A stretch of 64,000 nt of DNA, from positions 1-64,000 of the forward strand of contig JBDPYZ010000007.1 in NCBI GenBank assembly GCA_047291315.1, given 5' to 3'. This document shows, in pieces, positions 19,832 to 28,968 of this stretch. The DNA comes from Arsenophonus fragariae. GTDB taxonomy: Bacteria; Pseudomonadota; Gammaproteobacteria; Enterobacterales; Enterobacteriaceae. A program made the translations under genes and the position numbers. The notes under the pieces were generated by a model that was not told the DNA's origin, ran no database searches, and worked only from the letters and a program-made list of their open reading frames with translations. Within the stretch, counting starts at the first letter, position 1. Each line of letters starts with the position of its first letter.

Positions 19832-20089
19832 ATGTTCCAACAAGAAGTCACCATCACAACACCTAATGGTCTTCATACACGCCCGGCGGCTCAGTTTGTC
19901 AAAGAGGCAAAAAGTTTTTCTTCTGAAATTACACTTACATATAACGGCAAATCTGCTAGCGCTAAAAGTCTATTTAAACTGCAAACAATCGGCCTGAGTC
20001 AGGGAACTATCGTCACTATTTCTGCCGAAGGTGAAGATGAACAGAAAGCAGTAGAACATCTGATTAAGCTGATAGCTGAATTGGAGTAA
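19832..20089 (+). CDS. ptsH: Phosphocarrier protein HPr
   Basis: This 85-aa protein passes phosphate from enzyme I to sugar-specific EII proteins. It carries the active-site His15 in GLHTRPAAQFVKEAK and the Ser46 region SASAKSLFKLQTIGL. The start at 19832 follows an AGGGA site and gives the family's exact N-terminus (MFQQEVTITTPNGL). The upstream TTG/ATG frame is not needed. It is first in the ptsHI-crr operon. It is complete. Confidence 0.97.
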   Translation: MFQQEVTITTPNGLHTRPAAQFVKEAKSFSSEITLTYNGKSASAKSLFKLQTIGLSQGTIVTISAEGEDEQKAVEHLIKLIAELE

Positions 20090-20233
20090 TGGCATACGGG
20101 TAATATAGCATTTATCTTCTATTTTTTATCCCTGGATATCTTTATCCGGCGGATATTTATTTAACAGTAAGTAGTCAAAGCCATAGTCCTATGAGCTAAC
20201 TATTTCTCGCCCATTGGTAGTAAGGTAACATTT

Positions 20234-21961
20234 ATGATTTCAGGAATTTCAGTATCACCAGGTATCGCCTTCGGAAAGACTTTAATTCTTAAAGGAGCAC
20301 CAATTGTTGTTAATCAAAAGAAAATTTCTGATGACCAAATTGACAGTGAAATTAACCGCTTTATTGCTGGACGCGAAAAAGCAATAGAACAATTAAAAAC
20401 GATAAAAAAAACCGCAAAAAAAAATCTTGGTGAAGAAAAAGCGGAAATATTTGAAGGTCATATAATGCTGCTTGAAGATGAAGAACTTGAACAGGAAATT
20501 CTTTCTTTCATAAAAAAAGAGCACAAAACTGCTGATGCGGCAGCCCAAAAAGTGATTGAAGACCAAGCCTCATCATTAGAAGAATTAAATGACGAATACC
20601 TCAAGGAGCGTGCCGCTGACGTTAGAGATATTGGTAAACGCCTTATAAAAAATATTTTAGGCGTTCCTATTGTTGATCTTGGTTCAATTACGGAAGAAGT
20701 CATTTTGGTTGCAGCAGATCTTACTCCCTCCGAAACAGCACAATTAAACTTGAAAAAAGTACTTGGCTTTATTACCGATTTAGGCGGACGCACTTCTCAT
20801 ACATCAATTATGGCCAGATCGCTGGAAATTCCAGCTATTGTTGGCACAAGCAATGCAACCAAGAACATCCAACAAAACGATTATATTGTTTTAGATGCCA
20901 TCAATAATCACATTTATAAAAATCCATCTGAAAGTGAGATTGACAAGCTTAAACAAATTAAAGAAGAATATTTACGTGAAAAAACCGAGCTAGCAAAATT
21001 GAAAGATTTGCCAGCAATAACTTTAGATGGTCATCAAGTTGAAGTTTGCGCAAATATTGGAACTGTACGTGATGTAGAAGGCGCTGAGTGTAATGGTGCT
21101 GAAGGTGTAGGCCTATATCGTACTGAATTTCTATTTATGGATCGCAATAATTTACCTAGCGAAGAAGAACAATTTCAGGCTTATAAAGCAGTCGCAGAAG
21201 CCATGGATCCACAAGCTATTATTATTCGTACTATGGATATTGGTGGGGATAAAGATCTTCCCTATATGAACTTACCGAAAGAAGAGAATCCCTTTCTTGG
21301 CTGGCGAGCAATTCGTATTTCTCTTGATCATAAAGAAATCCTTCATGTTCAATTACGTGCTATCTTAAGAGCCTCTGCCTTCGGCAAACTTCGTATTATG
21401 TTTCCCATGATCATTTCTGTGGAAGAAATTCGTAGCTTGAAAGAAGAGTTAGCAATACTTAAAAAGCAGTTAACCGAGGAAAAACATGCTTTCGATCAAT
21501 CGATTGAAGTTGGGATAATGATTGAAACACCAGCAGCTGCGGTTATTGCTCATCATTTAGCAAAAGAAGTCGATTTTTTTAGTATCGGAACCAATGATCT
21601 AACACAGTATACCTTAGCCGTTGATCGAGGAAATGATCTGATTTCTCATCTTTATAATCCAATGTCCCCTTCAGTGTTAAAACTCATTAAACAAGTTATT
21701 GATGCTTCTCATGCTGAAGGCAAATGGACAGGTATGTGCGGTGAGCTTGCTGGGGATGAACGTGCTACACTATTATTACTTGGCATGGGATTAGATGAGT
21801 TTAGTATGAGTACCATCTCAATCCCAAGTATTAAAAAAATTATCCGAAATGCAAATTTCAAAGATGCAAAAACATTAGCAGAACAAGCTATTAATCAACC
21901 GACAGCGAAGGAATTGATGGATTTGGTTGAAACATTTATTAAAGAAAAAACACTTTGCTAA
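20234..21961 (+). CDS. ptsI: PTS enzyme I (phosphoenolpyruvate-protein phosphotransferase)
   Basis: It transfers phosphate from PEP to HPr. The 575-aa protein is the canonical length. It shows the phospho-His loop GGRTSHTSIMARSLEIPA, the PEP-binding segments GVGLYRTEFLFMDR and RTMDIGGDKDLPYM, and the catalytic Cys in EGKWTGMCGELAGDE. It is 144 bp downstream of ptsH with ptsH-ptsI-crr order preserved. Start MISGISVSPGIAFGK is standard. Intact. Confidence 0.97.
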   Translation: MISGISVSPGIAFGKTLILKGAPIVVNQKKISDDQIDSEINRFIAGREKAIEQLKTIKKTAKKNLGEEKAEIFEGHIMLLEDEELEQEILSFIKKEHKTADAAAQKVIEDQASSLEELNDEYLKERAADVRDIGKRLIKNILGVPIVDLGSITEEVILVAADLTPSETAQLNLKKVLGFITDLGGRTSHTSIMARSLEIPAIVGTSNATKNIQQNDYIVLDAINNHIYKNPSESEIDKLKQIKEEYLREKTELAKLKDLPAITLDGHQVEVCANIGTVRDVEGAECNGAEGVGLYRTEFLFMDRNNLPSEEEQFQAYKAVAEAMDPQAIIIRTMDIGGDKDLPYMNLPKEENPFLGWRAIRISLDHKEILHVQLRAILRASAFGKLRIMFPMIISVEEIRSLKEELAILKKQLTEEKHAFDQSIEVGIMIETPAAAVIAHHLAKEVDFFSIGTNDLTQYTLAVDRGNDLISHLYNPMSPSVLKLIKQVIDASHAEGKWTGMCGELAGDERATLLLLGMGLDEFSMSTISIPSIKKIIRNANFKDAKTLAEQAINQPTAKELMDLVETFIKEKTLC

Positions 21962-22015
21962 AATCATCAATCAACTCTTGACCCCATAAGAAAACAATTA
22001 ATTAGGAGAAGATCC

Positions 22016-22525
22016 ATGGGTCTATTTGACAAACTCAAATCACTGGTTTCAGATGATAAAAATAGCACTGATAATATTGATATTATTGCCCCAATTTCAG
22101 GTGAAATTGTTAATATCGAAGATGTTCCAGATGTTGTTTTTGCCGAGAAAATTGTTGGTGATGGTATTGCTATCAAACCTACTGGTAACAAAATTCTTGC
22201 TCCAGTTGATGGTACTATTGGTAAAATATTTGAAACAAACCATGCATTCTCTATTGAATCAGATAATGGTATTGAGTTATTTGTCCATTTTGGTATTGAT
22301 ACAGTTGAATTAAAAGGCGAAGGATTCACCCGCCTAGCTGAGGAAGGACAAAAAGTACAAAAAGGCGACTTAGTGCTTGAACTTGATCTTTCTCTATTAG
22401 AAGAAAAAGCAAAATCGACATTAACACCTGTGGTCATTTCCAATATGGATAAAATAAAAGAGCTAACTAAACTAACTGGCTCTGTCGTTGTAGGTGAAAC
22501 CGTCATTATGCAGATCAAAAAATAA
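22016..22525 (+). CDS. crr: PTS glucose-specific enzyme IIA
   Basis: EIIA-Glc relays phosphate to glucose-type permeases and signals carbon status to adenylate cyclase and transporters. At 169 aa it has full length. The two active-site histidines are in FETNHAFSIES and LFVHFGIDTVELKG. The ATG follows an AGGAG site. It is the last gene of the operon and is followed by a 12-bp perfect inverted repeat. Confidence 0.97.
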   Translation: MGLFDKLKSLVSDDKNSTDNIDIIAPISGEIVNIEDVPDVVFAEKIVGDGIAIKPTGNKILAPVDGTIGKIFETNHAFSIESDNGIELFVHFGIDTVELKGEGFTRLAEEGQKVQKGDLVLELDLSLLEEKAKSTLTPVVISNMDKIKELTKLTGSVVVGETVIMQIKK

Positions 22526-22537
22526 ATCACTATTCTT

Positions 22538-22562
22538 CCCTTCATTAATAATTAATGAAGGG
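22538..22562. terminator. Perfect 12-bp inverted repeat after crr
   Basis: The sequence CCCTTCATTAAT, one A, then its exact complement ATTAATGAAGGG lies 12 bp after the crr stop. There is no T run on the plus strand, so it may act as an RNA-stabilising or weak, possibly bidirectional, terminator stem. Confidence 0.55.
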
Positions 22563-22646
22563 AACTTCTCCTATATTTCGCCATTTAGCAACGCGTAATA
22601 CCGCTGCTACAGCGCCTCCTGAACTAATACCACAAAGATATCTCAT
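22545..22646 (-). pseudogene. cysM: Cysteine synthase B remnant
   Basis: On the minus strand a short frame reads CGISSGGAVAAVLRVAK, the conserved C-terminal PLP-phosphate segment of CysM (GVSSGGAVAGALRVAK in E. coli), then stops. Nothing convincing of the remaining 250 residues is seen. In E. coli cysM lies a few genes downstream of crr on this strand. The fragment therefore marks the chromosomal edge left after prophage B replaced the neighbourhood. Confidence 0.6.
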
Positions 22647-22877
22647 CTATAATGACAGCACCTATAAAACAAGACGCTTTGATAAAGAATCAGTTAGCGC
22701 CGTATTTTTAGTTAGTGCTTATCTGCTTCAGGAGATTGAATGGCAGAATTCTCCACAAACAGAGGTTAGCAAAATGCAATTATCCAGCACAAAAAATTTA
22801 AATGCAGTTAAGAAGTACCGCTCTTTAAGACCATCTCGCTGAAAAAGCGAACAACCTGCAACAGTCGGTTTCAGGAT

Positions 22878-23382
22878 TCATACGACGCAAACGCCTTGAA
22901 TATCTTTACCCTCACAAACCATCAAATAACTGGAGTTGCAATGATGACAAATCGATACCGTGTAAAAATATTCAGCATACGAAGACATCTCATTTCCACT
23001 AAGTTGAAGTATCGATTTTTTTTTCCTCGTAACAACGTGGGCAAAGATAAATTTCAGGTTGATCGCCTTGCTCAGAACGCTTAATTCTATAAACAAGGCT
23101 ACAGCGTTCCGTTTTAACAAGTTCATATCTAAGGAACTCGAGTTTCCAATCCTCTTTCTGTTTGTTCTCATTTTCGAGTCCAATAATGCGATCCTTCGCA
23201 GATATTAATAGCGATTGAATTTCCATAAGTTTTGTTACCAGTTCAAACGCTTTTTCTTTAACGGAATAGTCAATATGTAATTTCTATATTCCTGTAATAG
23301 TATTAAATGTTGTCTTAACCGCTCGACCTGCACTGCTGATAGCGTCGGTAATCCTGGCAACAATGCCTTTTTCTTCTGACAT
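22878..23382 (-). pseudogene. Phage coiled-coil/zinc-ribbon protein, two lesions
   Basis: From ATG 23382 the frame reads MSEEKGIVARITDAISSAGR, an in-frame TAG, then ending LVTKLMEIQSLL. A coiled-coil (AKDRIIGLENENKQKEDWKL) and a first CxxC (YLCPRCYEE) follow. A nine-T run near 23015 shifts the frame. The second half carries the other pair, CHHCNSSYLMVC. Two CxxC pairs after a coiled coil form a zinc-ribbon protein common in phage early regions; its function is unknown. It is transcribed away from the c4 leader. Confidence 0.6.
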
Positions 23383-23464
23383 GATTATCTCTTTTTATGT
23401 GTTGTGGTAAACCGCAAAAGGGAGCTAGCCTGACGCTCCAGAAATATCAGGCACCAACCAACTA

Positions 23465-23577
23465 TTGACGAAAGAAGAAATTATGCGCTATATTGACTAG
23501 ATCTGCAAAATCAGGTGCCGGGATTGACACGCCGCTGTAACTACAAAAGCGCATAGCACGTCGAGAGCGGTTTTTTT
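23465..23577 (+). ncRNA. c4-like antisense RNA and promoter, copy 1
   Basis: A TTGACG/TATATT promoter (18-bp spacer, 23465-23494) is followed by about 80 nt that include a GGTGCCGGGA segment. A degraded stem then ends in seven Ts (23571-23577). The layout, and the leader continuing into an antirepressor gene at 23743, match the c4-icd-ant immunity locus of P1-like and other phages. There a small RNA blocks antirepressor synthesis. The homologous copy at 30007 has a better terminator. Identity to the c4 family is by pattern recognition only. Confidence 0.55.
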
Positions 23578-23742
23578 ATGGTTAGTCCTCATATCAAAGA
23601 ATCAATAGTGGGCTGGATGGGGGAGCCGTAAGGCTCGCCGGATCGTTTGTAGCCGGCAATGTCAACCCTGTTCAGTTCATCGCCAACTAGTTTGGCACCT
23701 TAAGGTTGTGATTGTCCTAATCCTATAAAGGAAATCATTACT

Positions 23743-24333
23743 ATGAATACTTTAGTCTTCCGTAATAATGTTCTTGAAACTATTTCCCATAATGGGCAAA
23801 TCTGGTTTACTTCTGCTGAGCTTGCTAAAGCATTACAATACTAAAGTACTAAATCTGTTAGCAATCTTTATAATCAAAATTCTGATGAGTTTTCTGTAGG
23901 AATGACCGAGGTTATCGATTCAGTGACCCCCATAAAATCAATAGGTTACGGAATATTTCAAACTAAAATTCGGATTTTCTCCCTACGTGGCGCGCACTTA
24001 ATTGCGATGTTCTCTAACACACCTGTAGCGAAAAAATTTAGAAAATGGGTACTGAATATTCTCGATAACCAAACTGCTAATCCTCAACCTCACCCCAAAG
24101 CAGTAGAACGTTTTTGCCATTCGGATACCCGTAACCTGACCCATTTAGTCTGGTGTATGACGAATGGCTTTCGGTTTGAGTGTTCCTGGACTAATGTGGT
24201 GTGGCTGGCACAGCTCCAAGTAACAGGCACATCATCACCTCAGCGTTTTCAGGTGGAGCATATACCGTTAATTGGTGAAGAAAGCCTACGAATTTACTAC
24301 ATCACCGAAGTTACTACGCCAGATCATCAATGA
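23743..24333 (+). pseudogene. BRO-N antirepressor, copy 1 (one ochre codon)
   Basis: From ATG 23743 (AAAGGAAATC site) the frame reads TLVFRNNVLETISHNGQIWF and TSAELAKALQY, the start of a BRO-N domain. A TAA at 23842 follows. The same frame then continues without interruption through FSLRGAHLIAMFSNTPVAKK and FRKWVLNILD to a C-terminal region ending VTTPDHQ. A single nonsense codon is the only lesion. It is placed directly after the c4 leader, as antirepressors are. It would have antagonised a phage repressor. Confidence 0.75.
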
Positions 24334-24510
24334 CTCAGAAAAGTAGACGATCAAGCGACTTCTAAGTAAACGTGAAAATGTCGATACGGTATTAGTGGAG
24401 ATCAAACAACTTTTTGAGTATTTCCATTATCAACAAACAGGCATGAAAAGGGCTCGTACTGACCATTGGTACGAAGGTAAAGTAACCCACTCTTCTTAAA
24501 ACGCCATTAA
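24311..24510 (+). pseudogene. Small phage protein following antirepressor, copy 1
   Basis: This is the homologue of the intact 66-aa gene at 30859-31059. Here the ATG is AAG, a TAG splits the start (IINDSEK, stop, TIKRLLSKRENVD), and a two-base insertion shifts the last codons. It overlaps the antirepressor end as in copy 2. Confidence 0.5.
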
Positions 24511-24576
24511 ATAATCTTAACACATCCTTTCTAAAGGGCTATTTGTTTATCAATTTAATTATTGAAGGATACCTTT

Positions 24577-24711
24577 ATGCAAAAAATAAAAATTATTCCA
24601 TCTGAGCGATTTACGATGAAAAACCACGTAAGGCGCTTGCGGTATTTACAAAAACTAGAGGCGCTAAAACGCAACACTAATCGCCAATTTCCTGTCATTT
24701 TATATCGTTGA
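24577..24711 (+). CDS. Small basic phage protein (44 aa)
   Basis: The ATG follows a GAAGGATACC site. The protein (MQKIKIIPSERFTMKNHVRR ...) is 44 residues, rich in Arg and Lys, with no recognised domain. Its stop overlaps the TTG start of the next frame (TTGA). Phage early genes of this size are common. Function unknown. Confidence 0.4.
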   Translation: MQKIKIIPSERFTMKNHVRRLRYLQKLEALKRNTNRQFPVILYR

Positions 24712-25250
24712 GGTCAAAGCATGATACTTACCGTAAATACCCCCTACTGGCAAAATTGTCAGAAAACCATTCCCAAATGGTCATCGCCAACAATCAACTG
24801 GCTGAAGCACATAAAATGTTAATTAATCAGGTAGTCGGACAATTTGAAAGCGAACAAAGCGATACAACAGAAGCAAATAAGCCTAAACCCTTTGCACCAG
24901 ATACTAAGCCTGAGCGTCTTAGACCTGTTGCTGAAGCGTCAGCTAAAACAGAAAACAAGCCAGCGCCTGTTGTAGTAGAGAATATTGTTAAAACCCATAA
25001 AGCAGAAACAACTGAACCTAAATGCATTAAACCTATTTCCAAAATACGTAAACCTGAAACAAAACTAGAGCCTGTTGATATTGAATCGCTAGACTTGCTC
25101 TATATTGTAGCAATGGCAGTTTTATTCGATGATAAAGCGGTTAAACCTGACAATATGCAAATCGCTAAAGCCAAAAAAACTTTTGCATCGAAAAAAGCAG
25201 ATAGTGTCACCGGACAAATTCACGCGCTCTATTGCACCTTAACGGCATAA
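24708..25250 (+). CDS. Phage hypothetical protein, Lys/Pro/Glu-rich (180 aa)
   Basis: The TTG start at 24708 overlaps the previous stop. The protein has an N-terminal helical part, a long disordered middle (KPFAPDTKPERLRPVAEASA, PAPVVVENIVKTHKAET) and a more ordered C-terminus (LDLLYIVAMAVLFDDKAVK). I do not recognise a family. The following frame (25252) may once have been its continuation or the next operon gene. The frame is open, but the neighbourhood is full of lesions. Confidence 0.4.
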   Translation: MRSKHDTYRKYPLLAKLSENHSQMVIANNQLAEAHKMLINQVVGQFESEQSDTTEANKPKPFAPDTKPERLRPVAEASAKTENKPAPVVVENIVKTHKAETTEPKCIKPISKIRKPETKLEPVDIESLDLLYIVAMAVLFDDKAVKPDNMQIAKAKKTFASKKADSVTGQIHALYCTLTA

Positions 25251-25251
25251 G

Positions 25252-25599
25252 TAAAGAGCAAACACTTTCCAAAGCCAGGGTCTTCGATTTGTGCCTAAAA
25301 AAGCTGGCCAACTGGAATAATATCCCTAGTATTATAGAACGCCGCGAGGTTGCTTTGTCATTACTCAGGGAAGCACCCTCTGACGCTGAAATAAAACCAG
25401 TTGATACAGTTATGCGTATGAAGCCACAACACTAATTACCCAACTGGTGAAAGGTGGCTATAGGGATGAAGTTATTACAATATTCAATGAATTTAACGCT
25501 AAAAGACTGAGTGACGTTACCCATGACAGTTTAGCTTTATGGATTGAAAAGGCGGAAAGTGTTCTGGCAGATAGCCCATCAGAGGATAATAATGGCTGA
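25252..25599 (+). pseudogene. Phage hypothetical protein, frameshifted
   Basis: The first part reads ISKEQTLSKARVFDLCLKKL. The frame changes near 25420 and continues as TTLITQLVKGGYRDEVITIF, then LSDVTHDSLALWIEKAESVL, to a stop at about 25598 overlapping the DUF2800 start. The two halves look like one helical protein of about 115 residues. No family is assigned. Confidence 0.45.
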
Positions 25600-26888
25600 A
25601 CATGCAAAACTATCCCCTTCCTCTGCCCATCATTAGCTTCATTGTAGCGGTAGTCTCGCATTAGAAGCAACGCTTCCTGATAAAACATGGCCTTTCGCCG
25701 AAGAAGGCAGCGCGGCGCATGCTTTAGCGGAAAATATCTTACGCATGCGCCAGAACCCTTTTAGTGACGTACGAAAGGGCACATATGGCCTTGATTCTAA
25801 AGATTATATCGGCACTTATCCGCTGCAACAAGCTAATTCGCAACAGGTTGATGACGAGATGATTGAGCGCGTCCAGACCTATATCGATACCATCTGGCAA
25901 CTTGCAGAGGGAAAAACACTAAGGGTTCAAAAGCAGGTGGATTTCTCTGGTGTAATTGGGGTAGATAATTCATTTTGTACTGCCGATTCCATTATCGTAA
26001 GTGATGATGAACTACAAATCCATGACCTGAAATATGGCTGCTTAAAAGTGGATGCTGATAAAAACGGGTAGCTAATGCTCTATGTGCACTGGCGCATTAA
26101 ACCAATTTGACCTTATTTATGATTTTAAAACAATATGGCTTTTTATTCATCAACCCAGACTTAACCATGTATCTGAGTGAGTATTGTCGGTTGATGAATT
26201 AAAGGCTTTTGGTGAACAGGATAAATTAGGCGCTAAAAAAACCATAAACATGACTAACCTTGCCAGGCGTGACGGAATCAATAATCTACCCGATAGTGCC
26301 TTTTCACCTGGCACCAAGCAATTCGTTTTTTGTAAAACAAAAGGCGGTTTCTATTTTGCCCAGGCGCAACTTATTCATAATGAAGTCAAGAGTAATTTTA
26401 TCGATTTAACCCAACCTCTGGCCCCATAATTAAGCGATGTGCCGAAACGCATTGCGGTACTTAACCCTGAGCAGCTTTCAAATATCTACCGAGATATTGA
26501 TTTCGTAGAGAACTTTTGTAAAGCACTGCGAAATCGGGTAGCCGAGGAATTACATACCGGGCGCTTAGTACCTGACTTTAAACTTGTTACGGGTAAACAG
26601 GGTAATTCGTACCTGGGGTAATGAAAGTGCAGCCGAAGCTCTGTTAAAACGCTTCAAACTTAAGCAAGAAAAAATCTACACCCGGAAAATTATCAGCTCT
26701 CCGAGGCTGAAAAACTACTTAAAAAAGACAAGCCCGGTCGCTAGGCAAAAATGGAAGCACTCATTCAACGGAAAGATGGTAAACCGGTGATTGCGCCTGA
26801 ATCTGACCCACGTCATGCACTAACTATCAATCCTGAAAACGACTTCGACGATATGACCGAAGCCTCGCTCGCTGATACATTCATTTAA
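25592..26888 (+). pseudogene. DUF2800 phage nuclease-like protein, multiply broken
   Basis: ATG 25592 starts MAEHAKLSPSSAHH, where a TAG replaces the family's Trp before LHC. LALEATLPDKTWPFAEEGSA, VQKQVDFSGVIGVDNSFCTA and LQIHDLKYG follow, all hallmarks of DUF2800 (RecB/Cas4-like nuclease fold). Later pieces in shifted frames include LSVDELKAFGEQ, IYRDIDFVENFCKALRNRVA, and RTWGNESAAEALLKRFKLKQ. The terminal part is MEALIQRKDGKPVIAPESDP with a stop at 26886. At least four lesions are present. It is normally co-encoded with DUF2815 and a PolA-type polymerase, as here. Confidence 0.85.
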
Positions 26889-27435
26889 TCTAAAGGTAAA
26901 TTTACGAATATCAAATTAAACAATGTACGATTAGCTTTTCCTGAGTTATTCGAACATACTCAGGCTAATGGTCAGGGTCCTCTCAAACATCCCTCCACTT
27001 TTCTTATACCGAAAAATCGTACTGCGTTGATTGAGGAAATCAAAACAGGAATTAAGGAGGACATTAAGAAAAAATGGGGCGCAAAAGATGTCGAAAAAAT
27101 CTATGACAGCATCTGCGATAACCCTACCCGTTTTTGCTTTCGCGATAGTGACAATAAGGAATACGACAGTTATGCCGGGAACATGTACATCAGTGCCAGT
27201 AACAAAATCCACCCGTTAGTTATTGACCGTAATACTTCGTCTCTAACCGCGCTGGAGGGTCGCCCCTACGCAGGCTGTTACGTTAACACCACCATTGATT
27301 TTTACTCTTATGACAATAGCGGTAAAGGTGTTTCAGCGTCATTAAGAGGCGTTCGGTTTTTCCGTGATGGTAATGCTTTTACCGGCGGAAGTGTCCCTCT
27401 GTTGAAAAGTTTGACGACCTGAGCATGGCACGCTA
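26889..27435 (+). pseudogene. DUF2815 ssDNA-binding-like phage protein
   Basis: The protein frame (KGKFTNIKLNNVRLAFPELF, then TFLIPKNRTALIEEIKTGIK, ISASNKIHPLVIDRN, GRPYAGCYVNTTIDFYSYDN) is the DUF2815 family, an OB-fold phage ssDNA-binding protein. A one-base loss has removed the ATG (TTTAATG to TTTAAT) just before KGKFTN. The C-terminal acidic tip has shifted frame (the alternate frame gives VEKFDDLSMAR). It immediately follows DUF2800. Confidence 0.8.
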
Positions 27436-27523
27436 GGAAACCACTGCTGCCTGAGGTGATTAAACAATCAGGCAACATTTTTCAAGAAGTAACCTCATGA
27501 ATTCAACTAACCAAGCCAACACC

Positions 27524-27546
27524 AAGATCTAACCAGGTCTTTTTTT
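27524..27546 (+). terminator. Terminator after DUF2815
   Basis: An AAGATC/GGTCTT stem (one G-U pair) with a six-base loop is followed directly by a T run. It closes the DUF2800-DUF2815 transcription unit. Confidence 0.55.
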
Positions 27547-27562
27547 ACCTAAAGGAAATGTA

Positions 27563-27877
27563 ATGAATGACGAGGAGTTAAAAAATATTCTTGATGAATA
27601 CAAAGTGTATATTGATTCTTACGGTGAAAAAGGATCTAGAGCCAATCTGTGGGAAGCCCCGCTGCCAAATCATACAATCATCATCACGAATGGAGAATAT
27701 CTGAGCGCCGGATGCCAACAACATACAACAAAAGAATGAAGAAAATTCACTAAAAAAGATATTGCAAATATGGACGGAGAAAATACTCTTAATTTTTATC
27801 CACAGTTGCTCGACATTTTAGATTTCTATTTGGGAAAAGATGAGCGCCCTGATTGGATCAAACAGCCTATTAACTAA
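27563..27877 (+). pseudogene. Phage hypothetical protein (104 codons, one opal)
   Basis: After an AAAGGAAAT site the frame reads MNDEELKNILDEYKVYIDSY and PNHTIIITNGEYLSAGCQ, then an in-frame TGA at about 27737. It resumes in the same frame as KFTKKDIANMDGENT and LDILDFYLGKDERPDWI. It is an acidic protein with no known domain, inactivated by a single nonsense codon. Confidence 0.5.
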
Positions 27878-27894
27878 CAATAGAAAAATTTATC

Positions 27895-28131
27895 ATGAAA
27901 CTGGACAATCCGCGTATTATAACCGCAAAATACCCCAATATAGGTAATCTGGCTGGAGTTACTAACGGCAGTCATAATATTTGTGATGCTAACTATTTGG
28001 TCAATCTGGAAATACGGGAAGAGGAAGAAGAAGGAACTAAAACATTAATCAATATAATTTAAATACTGGCTGAAGAAAACAAATACCTGAAAAAAGAAAA
28101 TGAGCAACTGGCGAAAGCACATTGGTAAAAG
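27895..28131 (+). pseudogene. Phage coiled-coil protein remnant
   Basis: ATG 27895 starts MKLDNPRIITAKYPNIGNLA. An in-frame TAA after TKTLINII is followed in frame by the coiled-coil LAEENKYLKKENEQLAKAHW and a stop. The layout resembles phage Ea22/Ead-type early proteins, but the match is too short to assign. Confidence 0.35.
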
Positions 28132-28210
28132 GGTCGACTATTTCAGGATTCGAAGCTTCAATGAAAAGAGACGTTATCGATTTTATGACTAAAATTTAAA
28201 AAGTTATGAG

Positions 28211-28459
28211 TTACCCAAAGATGAAAAAAAGAGATTTGTATATGATAAAAAAAATGACTATAGCAGCGACGCACATACCCAGTAACTTTAAAAATGATAC
28301 GCCTTCATCATAAACAATACGCATTATTTGGCAATGATATAATTGCTCTTTATTTCGTGTTTTTCTTTTTATCTCTGGCAATATAACAAATACAAAGAAT
28401 GTTATAACTGCTGTCGTTAAACCCGTTATAATGAACGCCGTATTTGAAGTCATATTCAC
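28211..28459 (-). CDS. Small two-helix membrane protein (82 aa)
   Basis: Two hydrophobic helices (TAFIITGLTTAVITFFVFVI and LGMCVAAIVIFFIIYKSLFF) flank a basic cytoplasmic loop (KRKTRNKEQLYHCQ). It is encoded against the phage operon in the cargo pocket. There is no recognised family. It could be part of an accessory unit with the next two minus-strand genes. Confidence 0.45.
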   Translation of the reverse strand: MNMTSNTAFIITGLTTAVITFFVFVILPEIKRKTRNKEQLYHCQIMRIVYDEGVSFLKLLGMCVAAIVIFFIIYKSLFFIFG

Positions 28460-28501
28460 GCCCTCATTAAACCAGTTTTATAATTAGGGTTAGAATATGC
28501 C

Positions 28502-28837
28502 TCAGCACCAACAAATACCTAGCATGACACCGCTTAGCTTTAGCAGAAGGCTATTGGTTAACGCTTCAACATCTTTTCGAACTAAGGCAATCTCCACCGA
28601 TAAGTCTTTGCAGACTATCTGAAGGTCTTTGCGAACATCAGCGATTTGAGCATCAGTTTTCTCAAAACGTAGCTCCATGTCTTTACGAACATCATCTAAA
28701 TCGTGTTTAGTCGCTACATCAGCGACTTCATATGATTTCCGTACGACAAGTGAGATCGCCCTAGCTTGTTCTCTCGAAATAGCAGCACTTTCTAGTTCTT
28801 CTGATGCTTGTAGGGCATCAAATGAAAACTGACCCAT
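28502..28837 (-). CDS. DUF1640/CCDC90-like coiled-coil membrane protein
   Basis: I use the start at 28837 (MGQFSFDALQASEELESAAI), preceded by AGGAGG. The ORF continues ISREQARAISLVVRKSYEVA, then heptads (ATKHDLDDVRKDMELRF, ADVRKDL repeats) and a C-terminal hydrophobic helix. This is the layout of bacterial DUF1640 proteins related to CCDC90/MCU-regulator coiled coils, often found in mobile regions. The last residues (GICWC) may result from a late frameshift, since another frame gives a longer tail. Function unknown. Confidence 0.6.
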   Translation of the reverse strand: MGQFSFDALQASEELESAAISREQARAISLVVRKSYEVADVATKHDLDDVRKDMELRFEKTDAQIADVRKDLQIVCKDLSVEIALVRKDVEALTNSLLLKLSGVMLGICWC

Positions 28838-28968
28838 AAGGAATCCTCCTTTTTGGTAAGTATAACCTAACAATATCTATATACTCAAGGAAAGGAATCG
28901 GGATCTCCACACTAAATTAACGGAATTTTTATCTCATAAGACCAATAATAGAACCATTAATTAATAAT

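Noticed and set aside
22555..22842. Plus-strand ORF after crr
   Set aside because: Its first part is antisense to the CysM fragment and it shows no domain, so I treat it as a chance open frame.
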